DNA of 12,216 nucleotides from Spirochaetota bacterium (GTDB lineage Bacteria; Spirochaetota; UBA4802; JAFGJZ01): contig JAKJGA010000040.1 of the NCBI GenBank assembly GCA_022704645.1, positions 1 to 12,216 on the forward strand. The letters run 5' to 3'. How positions within the stretch are numbered: position 1 is the stretch's first letter; every line of letters begins with the position of its first letter. Positions 6,669-12,216 of the stretch are shown in pieces. The translations under genes and the position numbers were made by a program. The notes beneath the pieces are model-generated. The model did not search any database and was not told the DNA's origin. It was given only the letters and a program-made list of their open reading frames with translations.

Positions 6669-7313
6669 GTGATTTCAAAAACAAAACAGGAATTTATTGA
6701 AGAATGGGATTGGTTAACCGGAAAACCTCTCGGTATACCGGTTGACAGGTCTGTTGCTCATAAGGAAGGAATCCCTCACGAGGGTGTTCATCTGTGGATT
6801 TATAAAATCATTGCCGGACAAATCTGGATACTTCTTCAGAAGCGGTCCAGTCGCAAAGATCTTTATCCGTCTGTTCTTGATATTTCCGTCGGAGGTCATG
6901 TTCCTTTTGGTCTCAATGAAGGCAAAATACAGAAAGAGGCGTCAGAAGAACTGGGTATTGATGTTAGTGACGAAGAACTTACTGATTTGGGATATTTCCG
7001 TTATGAGGAAAAAATACCTCAAATGGATTTGTTCCACCGTGAATTTCAGCACATCTGGATAATGAATTCGAATATAGAAATTGATGATTACTCTTTTTCT
7101 GACGGTGAGGTTGAGGCTGTTTGTTTTATTCGGCTTGATGACTTTATTTCGGTATTATCAGGCGAGATATCATGTGCTGAATCGCTTTATTATGACGGAA
7201 AAGATGTTTATATAAAGAAAATTGAGCTTGAAGAGTTTCATCCTTTGTTTTTTTCTCCTGGAATGAATGAATATCTAACTATAATAATAGAAGCTATACG
7301 TCAAAATTCATGA
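6669..7313 (+). CDS. Nudix hydrolase, isopentenyl-diphosphate-isomerase-like subgroup
   Basis: A 214-residue protein with a Nudix fold in its middle. The start is GTG at 6669 with AAAGAG upstream. The frame stays open back into the third sHsp gene, but that extension would cross the terminator hairpin and is rejected. The region W-D-W-L-T-G-K-P-L-G-I-P-V-D-R, then H-K-E-G-I-P-H-E-G-V-H-L-W-I, is typical of COG1443-like (YfcD/IDI-like) Nudix proteins. The Nudix box is G-H-V-P-F-G-L-N-E-G-K-I-Q-K-E-A-S-E-E-L-G-I. The metal-binding K-E-A-S-E-E core is kept, but the loop before it is one residue short and the usual Glu after the G-x5 is Leu. It probably hydrolyses a nucleoside or other diphosphate; the substrate cannot be read from sequence. 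It stands between the sHsp terminator and the lipoprotein operon, probably with its own promoter. Confidence 0.88.
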   Translation: MISKTKQEFIEEWDWLTGKPLGIPVDRSVAHKEGIPHEGVHLWIYKIIAGQIWILLQKRSSRKDLYPSVLDISVGGHVPFGLNEGKIQKEASEELGIDVSDEELTDLGYFRYEEKIPQMDLFHREFQHIWIMNSNIEIDDYSFSDGEVEAVCFIRLDDFISVLSGEISCAESLYYDGKDVYIKKIELEEFHPLFFSPGMNEYLTIIIEAIRQNS

Positions 7314-7355
7314 TTTTGTTCAAAAATACGACTTTTTATCCTTCCAAATTGTTTG

Positions 7356-7393
7356 TTGACATTAATAGTAACAAAGTTTAAGTTTCTGTTACT
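7356..7393 (+). promoter_or_regulatory. Candidate promoter with inverted repeat before the lipoprotein operon
   Basis: A consensus TTGACA lies at 7356-7361; 17 bp on is TAAGTT (7379-7384), a poor -10. A 7-bp perfect inverted repeat, AGTAACA (7367-7373) and TGTTACT (7387-7393), starts in the spacer and ends just past the -10, as an operator would. Another weak start signal (TTGCCT with TAATAA) lies further down near 7398-7425. The true start is uncertain. Confidence 0.4.
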
Positions 7394-7457
7394 GATGAAT
7401 TGCCTGATGATTTCGGGTTAATAATAAGTTCTTAATAATAATTGAAGAGGTTTTGAT

Positions 7458-8036
7458 ATGAAAAAGATTTTTGCATTTACTTCGATTCTGTTTATTTCCA
7501 TGATTTTTTCTGCCTGCGGTTCAACGGTTGAGTATGGTGATGCGAGTAAGGATAAAGGCTCGGCAGAATGGGGTCCAAAAGAAATTAAAATGACCACTTC
7601 AATGATGGTCGATTCGATTTATTCTTATCTCAAAGATGAATGGAAACAGCCTGCATTCCTTCAGGTAAAGAAATTCCAGAATAAAACATCAGAACATATT
7701 GATACCAAAATGATTTCTGAAGAAATCGTTACACAGCTTATCAAGAAAAGAATATCTTTTGTTGATGATTCGCTGACAGCTGAAGCCCTTGAAGAAATGG
7801 AAAAAGGAATGAGCGGTATGATTGATCCGGATAGTGCAGTTCCTATGGGATATTTGAAATCGCCTAATATGTATCTTACCGGAGATGTTCGTGACAATGT
7901 AAGAACTGTTAAAGGTAAAAATGTTCAGTATCTTGTTGTTACACTGAAACTTTATAATCTTAAGACAGGAATTATTATGTGGCAGGAGCAGAAAGAATTT
8001 CTTAAAACCAGCAAAAATACTAAAATTTCCTTTTAG
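7458..8036 (+). CDS. LpoB-like lipoprotein (penicillin-binding protein activator family)
   Basis: A 192-residue lipoprotein. The N-terminus has K-K, a hydrophobic core and the lipobox F-S-A-C with the lipidated C20 followed by Gly, so it is likely sorted to the outer membrane. The mature part resembles LpoB (COG3417): V-E-Y-G-D-A near the start, then a globular domain with M-T-T-S-M-M-V-D-S-I, F-L-Q-V-K-K-F-Q-N-K-T-S-E-H-I-D, Y-L-T-G-D-V-R and Y-N-L-K-T-G-I-I-M-W-Q-E-Q-K-E. In enterobacteria LpoB reaches through the peptidoglycan to stimulate PBP1B. Here a long spacer between Cys and domain is absent, and the role outside that group is not established, so function is by family only. GAAGAGG precedes the ATG. 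A COG3014-like gene follows 27 nt on. Confidence 0.86.
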   Translation: MKKIFAFTSILFISMIFSACGSTVEYGDASKDKGSAEWGPKEIKMTTSMMVDSIYSYLKDEWKQPAFLQVKKFQNKTSEHIDTKMISEEIVTQLIKKRISFVDDSLTAEALEEMEKGMSGMIDPDSAVPMGYLKSPNMYLTGDVRDNVRTVKGKNVQYLVVTLKLYNLKTGIIMWQEQKEFLKTSKNTKISF

Positions 8037-8063
8037 TAAAAGAGTAAAAAAAGGAGATTTATT

Positions 8064-9458
8064 ATGCTGAAGTTACCAAGATTATTAATGTTTGTGGCAG
8101 TTATATGTCTTTTTTCCTGCAGCACGAAGTTCCACAAAGATATTGTTGAAGCTAACAAGCTTTTTAATCAGATGAAATTTAAAGATGCTGCAAGAAAGCT
8201 TCTACCTTCGGCAAATTCTTCCGGAAGGGATCAGCTGCTTGCCCAGATGGAATGCGGTACTATGCTTAATGTTGCTCTTGATTATGAGAACAGCAATAAG
8301 CTTTTTCTTTCAGCGGGTGAACTCGCGAAAAAAATTCCTATAAGTATTTCTCAGGAATCAATTGCATTGCTTACAAATGATACAAAAACAAACTACCGCG
8401 GTGAAGATTTTGAGCGGGTTTTGATTCATATGTATGCGGGGATGAATTTTCTGATGCTTGATCAGAATGATTCCGCGAGAGTAGAATTTAAACGGGTTAA
8501 TGATCTTCTTACTTCTTTTAAGTCGGAGGGATTAAACCAGTTCAAACAGAATATAATGGCAAAATATCTGACAGCTGTGGCATTTGAAGCAGTTGCAGAT
8601 GCTTCAAATGATACGGATGATCTTGAGTATGCCTATATTGAAATGAAACAGATTTATCAGCTTGATCCTTCCAATCCGCTTGTAAAAAGGGATCTTGTAC
8701 GTTTGTCCGGAAAGTTGAAGTATGATGACGAATATCAGACATGGAAAGCCAGATTCGGTAATTATGGTGATTCTCCGTCTCAGGTTGTCGTTATTTTTCA
8801 AAACGGAATGTCTCCAATTAAAGTTTCCCGTGGAAAGATTCTGGATGACGAATCAATGCGTATTGCTTTGCGGCTTGCATTTGATTCTGCATCTCTTAAG
8901 ACAAAAGAAGGTGTAACTTTTGCAGCTATTCTTGCTGTACTTGCAACGGTTGAAAATCCCATCCCAAGATATCAGCGCCGCTCTGCTAAATCGGACTATC
9001 TGACTCTGGAAATTGACGGAGTAGAAAAAGCCCGTTCTTATATGCTTGAAAACATTGCAGATACTTCTTTGAAAACCCTTGAAGAGAAATATACTACAAT
9101 AAAAACAAAAGTAGCGGCCGGAATTGTTGTTAAAGCTATTACTGCGGTTATTGCCGGTAAAGTCGCGAAAGAAATTGCCAAGTCAAGCAAGAAGACAAAA
9201 GGGGTAGCCGGACTAATAGGTGCAATTACCGGGGGAATTGTCGGAGCAGGTTTAATTATGCAGATTGAACCCGATCTCCGTTGCTGGAGTACCCTGCCGG
9301 CAAATTTTCAGCTAGCTCTTGCCGGAATTGATCCGGGTAAACATAATGTTAAAGTTAAGTTTTATGCCAACTCTGCAGTTATAAGCGAAAAAGATCTTGG
9401 TGATTTTGATATTCCTGCAAAGAAAAAGTTTATAATAAACTGCAGAACAGTTAACTGA
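8064..9458 (+). CDS. COG3014-like lipoprotein of unknown function
   Basis: A 464-residue lipoprotein with a signal peptide ending L-F-S-C (lipidated C19, then Ser). Residues about 25-215 look like helical TPR-type repeats (paired helices, with D-P-S-N-P-L-V near 205). They contain the stretch L-T-N-D...Y-R-G-E-D-F-E-R-V-L-I-H that I associate with the COG3014 family. The second half has a mixed region, then a glycine-rich segment at about 380-396 (G-V-A-G-L-I-G-A-I-T-G-G-I-V-G-A-G) with Gly at nearly every fourth place, like a glycine zipper that can pack in a membrane. It ends in a beta-rich tail containing W-S-T-L-P-A-N-F-Q-L-A and P-G-K-H-N-V-K-V. COG3014 genes often sit beside lpoB-type genes in other bacteria, as here. 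AAGGAG precedes the ATG. The biochemical role is unknown. Confidence 0.82.
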   Translation: MLKLPRLLMFVAVICLFSCSTKFHKDIVEANKLFNQMKFKDAARKLLPSANSSGRDQLLAQMECGTMLNVALDYENSNKLFLSAGELAKKIPISISQESIALLTNDTKTNYRGEDFERVLIHMYAGMNFLMLDQNDSARVEFKRVNDLLTSFKSEGLNQFKQNIMAKYLTAVAFEAVADASNDTDDLEYAYIEMKQIYQLDPSNPLVKRDLVRLSGKLKYDDEYQTWKARFGNYGDSPSQVVVIFQNGMSPIKVSRGKILDDESMRIALRLAFDSASLKTKEGVTFAAILAVLATVENPIPRYQRRSAKSDYLTLEIDGVEKARSYMLENIADTSLKTLEEKYTTIKTKVAAGIVVKAITAVIAGKVAKEIAKSSKKTKGVAGLIGAITGGIVGAGLIMQIEPDLRCWSTLPANFQLALAGIDPGKHNVKVKFYANSAVISEKDLGDFDIPAKKKFIINCRTVN

Positions 9459-9471
9459 CGGCGGTAACATT

Positions 9472-11262
9472 GTGGGATACGATATTTTTGATAAATTGAA
9501 ATTTCCGGTATGCGTATTAAGCATATCCGGAGATCTTATTTTTAAAAATACTGTATTTTCCGAAATATTTTCGTCTGATTCTGATAATGAGAATACAATA
9601 GCTCTCGATGTATCTCTCCCGCTATACAGCGAGTACCGCAGACAGATTGCGCTTTCATATCATAAAGCGCTTTCCGGTGTGGATACACGCTGTTTTGCGG
9701 TATTAAAAGGAGCTGATAACACGCAGATTCCTGTCGAGATTTATCTGTATCCTATGAATCTGGATAGTTGTCTTCCGGGCATTCTTGCTTTCTTCAAGCG
9801 CGTTGATGACCGGGCTGTATCTTTTGATCAGTCTGTTATGTCTGATCCTCTTTCCTCTGATAACCAGAATTTGTTTGAGTTTTCTCCTTTTCCGATTGTG
9901 CGGTTAAATTCTGAAGGCGATATTACAATGGTAAGTTCGTCAGTTGAGAGGATTACCGGATTTCCCAAGGATGAACTTTTTTCTGATTCTTCCAAATTTT
10001 ATGAAATATTTACAGCTTATGATGCAGAACGTATAAAAAATTCGGTTAAGGATGTTCTCGGCGGACTTTCTGTCTTTAAGCGGCTTAATGACATAAAGAT
10101 TGTTACGCGTAAAAACGAGAAGAAATACGCTAATGCTGTGTTTTACAGCATTATGAGCGAGAGACGTATTGTCGCGGTTGAAATACTTTTTGAGGATACT
10201 ACTGTTATCAGTAATCTGGAAAAACGATTAACGAGCAAAAACCGTGAAAATATTCTCGGTGACATGTTTGAGGGTCTTTTGCATTCATTCAGCAATATTA
10301 TGAATATAGTTATGAACCGTTCACAAATGATGATGCAGCAGACTGAAAAAGATGTTCTATTGGACGGCTTAAAATCAATTTATGATTCTGCAAATGACGG
10401 AGCCCGTCAGATTAAACGTATTCAGGATTTTGTCGGAGAAACCTCTGATGACGAAGAGGAATCATCAGAAGAAATTCTTTCATTGATTGATGACGCCGTA
10501 GAATTTTCAAAAATGCAGTTTAAGGTCGAAGAGCGAGATAAGATCCGTGATGTAAAAATTTCAAAACATTTTTTTGTAAAAGGTGTAATAACCGGAAACA
10601 TTAAACTTTTGCGTGAAATATTCGTTTCGATGATTTTCCGTATAGCTAATTATATAGAACAGGATGGAGAGATAGAGGTCGATATTCGTCAGAGTACGGA
10701 TTATATTTTTTCTGTATCGGCAAAAAAGAAAAGTCATGGTTACGAAAATGAATATCTATCGGATATTGAAATCCGCAGATTGGCTGAACTTGCACATCTC
10801 CGTGTAATTGAAGAAGAATCTGCAGACAGCATATCGATTAAGGTTTCAATACCGGCGAAAATGATTTCAAAAGAAGCAATTTTATCTTCAAAAGATGAAG
10901 TGCACCGTCTTCGCGATCTGGATGTTCTCATAATTGAAGATGAAGCCGCTCTTCGTGAAGTACTGCGTGAGCTTTTTGATAATACAGGGAACAGAGTTAC
11001 TTTGTGTGTTGATAGTTTTTCTGCAGAAAAAGAGATAGGTTTGCAGAAGTTCGATTTGGTAATATCCGATTATGGCATTCCCGGTAAAACAGGGCTTGAA
11101 TTACTAGCTGAAGTTAAAAAGCTAATGCCTTCTGCTGTAACTGTTCTTTTTTCCGGATGGAACTTGAACATAAAATCAGGTGAAGATTTCGTTGATCTGT
11201 ATATACCTAAACCATTTCAACTTGATATTTTATTAAGAGAGATATCCAAACAATTCAGCTGA
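9472..11262 (+). CDS. PAS-PAS-kinase-like-receiver hybrid, probable pseudokinase
   Basis: A 596-residue cytoplasmic protein with no membrane segment, starting at GTG 9472, 13 nt after the COG3014-like gene, with a weak GGCGG-type ribosome site. Domains: PAS 1 (about 5-113); PAS 2 (about 133-245); a HisKA-like helix pair (about 257-320) with H271 in L-L-H-S-F-S-N, the counterpart of the family's H-D-F-N-N; a HATPase-like region (about 330-465); and a receiver (483-596) with E489/D490, phospho-acceptor D533, S561 and K580. The ATPase region is degenerate: R390 stands where the N-box Asn belongs (E-I-F-V-S-M-I-F-R), and neither D-x-G-x-G nor G-x-G-L-G-L is found. It probably cannot autophosphorylate and may instead receive phosphate on D533, dephosphorylate a partner, or scaffold a real kinase. 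Co-transcription with two lipoproteins hints at envelope sensing. Confidence 0.9.
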   Translation: MGYDIFDKLKFPVCVLSISGDLIFKNTVFSEIFSSDSDNENTIALDVSLPLYSEYRRQIALSYHKALSGVDTRCFAVLKGADNTQIPVEIYLYPMNLDSCLPGILAFFKRVDDRAVSFDQSVMSDPLSSDNQNLFEFSPFPIVRLNSEGDITMVSSSVERITGFPKDELFSDSSKFYEIFTAYDAERIKNSVKDVLGGLSVFKRLNDIKIVTRKNEKKYANAVFYSIMSERRIVAVEILFEDTTVISNLEKRLTSKNRENILGDMFEGLLHSFSNIMNIVMNRSQMMMQQTEKDVLLDGLKSIYDSANDGARQIKRIQDFVGETSDDEEESSEEILSLIDDAVEFSKMQFKVEERDKIRDVKISKHFFVKGVITGNIKLLREIFVSMIFRIANYIEQDGEIEVDIRQSTDYIFSVSAKKKSHGYENEYLSDIEIRRLAELAHLRVIEEESADSISIKVSIPAKMISKEAILSSKDEVHRLRDLDVLIIEDEAALREVLRELFDNTGNRVTLCVDSFSAEKEIGLQKFDLVISDYGIPGKTGLELLAEVKKLMPSAVTVLFSGWNLNIKSGEDFVDLYIPKPFQLDILLREISKQFS

Positions 11263-11289
11263 TCCGAATTTTTTTGTAAAAAAAATGTA

Positions 11290-11315
11290 TTTTTGTAAAT
11301 AGTTATTTACAAAAA
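11290..11315. promoter_or_regulatory. Perfect 12-bp inverted repeat, possible operator
   Basis: TTTTTGTAAATA (11290-11301), a 2-nt centre GT, then TATTTACAAAAA (11304-11315). It sits 60 bp before the hydrolase start and 27 bp after the previous stop, and a related T-run/GTA/A-run lies just upstream (from about 11268). The form suits a dimeric regulator. The stem is too A/T-rich and lacks a following T run, so a terminator is unlikely. I see no clear -35/-10 pair. Confidence 0.5.
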
Positions 11316-11374
11316 GAAATATAGTCTTTCACGTTTTATAGGGATGAGATTCAATCTTGTTCCGGAGGAATTGA

Positions 11375-12216
11375 ATGGCTGGATATCTTATTGAAAACGG
11401 TTTATATAGCGGGAAAAACGCGACAAAACTTTATTATTCAGCCTGGCGTTCGGATAAAACCAAAGCTCTTTTTGTTTTGCTGCATGATTTAGGCGGTCAT
11501 TCTAATCGTTTTTCTTCAATGATATCTTATTTCGAAAATAAAAACCTTTCATTTTATGCTGCTGATTTTCGCGGTCATGGAAAATCAGAAGGCAAACGAG
11601 GTGATTCTGATACTGTTTTAACCTTTGTTTATGATATTAAATGTCTCATGAATTCTATTTCAGCGAAATATCCCGGAGTACCTGTTTTTCTTGTCGGAGA
11701 AGGCTTTGGCGCAATGATTGCTCTTCGTTATTCTCTTGTTTATCAGAGAGATCTTTCCGGTTTGGTTCTTTTATCGCCTTTAGTAAAGCCTTCTAATAAA
11801 AATTCTTCTCTTTTTCTTTTAGGCGCCAGGATTGCTTCGGTTTTTTCGGATTCATTTTCTTTTTCGACTAATGTATCGCCGGAAAATCTTACCAAAGATA
11901 AAGAAGAAATTGAAAAAATTAAGTCTGATAAGTTAATTCACGATAGAATTTCAGTAAGGCTTTTTGACGAACTTTACAAAAATTCTCAATTCTGTCTTGA
12001 CAGGGCATCGGATATACGTTTACCAATACTAATATTGACAGGAACAGCGGATGATTTATCTGACGTTTCCAGCATTGAAGAGTTGTTTGCCGCTTTAGGA
12101 TCTTCGGACAAGCGGTTTGAGAAATATGACGGTCTTTATCATGAAATAATGAATGAATTGGAGAGAGAAAGAATGAAAGTGTTAAACGATGTTAAAAAAT
12201 GGGTTCAGGACAAGGT
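11375..12216 (+). CDS. Alpha/beta hydrolase, monoacylglycerol lipase-like, nucleophile Ser replaced by Gly (3' end cut)
   Basis: From ATG 11375 (CGGAGG upstream) the frame is open for 280 codons to the window edge. It follows the monoacylglycerol lipase/lysophospholipase pattern (Hydrolase_4). The oxyanion-side loop is H-D-L-G-G-H-S-N-R-F (37-46; family H-G-x-G-E-H-S-x-R-Y), and the strand is A-D-F-R-G-H-G-K-S-E-G-K-R-G (63-76). The Asp is D226 in L-T-G-T-A-D-D-L-S-D, and the His is H256 in Y-D-G-L-Y-H-E-I-M-N-E. The nucleophile elbow, normally G-H-S-M-G-G, reads G108-E-G110-F-G-A here. The serine codon is GGC, one base from AGC, and the reading frame is otherwise intact. It is therefore probably not a normal serine hydrolase. 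No signal peptide is seen, so it should be cytoplasmic. It could be a pseudoenzyme or use another chemistry. Confidence 0.9.
   Translation, partial: MAGYLIENGLYSGKNATKLYYSAWRSDKTKALFVLLHDLGGHSNRFSSMISYFENKNLSFYAADFRGHGKSEGKRGDSDTVLTFVYDIKCLMNSISAKYPGVPVFLVGEGFGAMIALRYSLVYQRDLSGLVLLSPLVKPSNKNSSLFLLGARIASVFSDSFSFSTNVSPENLTKDKEEIEKIKSDKLIHDRISVRLFDELYKNSQFCLDRASDIRLPILILTGTADDLSDVSSIEELFAALGSSDKRFEKYDGLYHEIMNELERERMKVLNDVKKWVQDK

Noticed and set aside
7303..7338. Terminator after the Nudix gene
   Set aside because: Only short A/T stems (CAAAAT/ATTTTG and AAAAA/TTTTT) are present, without a G/C stem and T-run; too weak to call.
11293..11312. Rex-type redox operator in the palindrome before the hydrolase
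   Set aside because: Rex sites have TTGTGA-type half sites with 18-bp geometry. Here the half site is TTGTAAA and the spacing is 2 bp longer, so I do not assign a regulator.

Overview
The window (about 38-40% G+C by eye, protein-dense) looks like chromosomal core DNA of a diderm, free-living-type bacterium. The outer-membrane-type lipoproteins (an LpoB-like protein and a COG3014-like protein) point to two membranes. hisF shows histidine synthesis, glyQ shows a two-subunit glycyl-tRNA synthetase, and a CIRCE element implies an HrcA repressor. I cannot assign a phylum from sequence alone; the multi-domain signalling proteins and odd domain pairings suggest a less-studied lineage. I see no mobile element, tRNA, rRNA or CRISPR.

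Layout. Bases 1-147 hold the 3' end of hisF. Facing it on the minus strand is a two-gene unit: a single-domain response regulator (start 1676), then, one base after its stop, a 356-residue protein of unknown function with a C-terminal membrane anchor. From 1864 to the right end everything is on the plus strand. First comes an unusual protein that fuses a GHKL/histidine-kinase-type ATPase module to an HDOD domain, then glyQ (with no glyS next to it), then an NrnA-type DHH/DHHA1 nanoRNase/pAp phosphatase. A heat-shock operon of three different small heat shock proteins follows (5419-6592). It has a near-consensus promoter overlapped by an extended CIRCE palindrome and ends in a clear intrinsic terminator (6592-6620).

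After the terminator come a Nudix hydrolase (GTG start) and then an apparent operon of an LpoB-like lipoprotein, a COG3014-like lipoprotein and a PAS-PAS-kinase-like-receiver protein. The window ends inside an alpha/beta hydrolase of the monoacylglycerol lipase/lysophospholipase type.

How the parts may work together. The heat-shock block is one HrcA-controlled unit. The lipoprotein pair probably acts at the outer membrane or cell wall and is co-transcribed with a cytoplasmic sensor-like protein. The left part mixes signalling (receiver, ATPase-HDOD) with translation and RNA turnover (GlyQ, NrnA).

The points most worth following are two enzyme-like proteins that seem to have lost key residues. 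The terminal hydrolase has Gly in place of the nucleophile Ser, and the hybrid kinase lacks the ATP-binding Asn and both glycine boxes while keeping an intact receiver. Next are the ATPase-HDOD fusion and the 20-bp-arm CIRCE in front of a triple sHsp operon.
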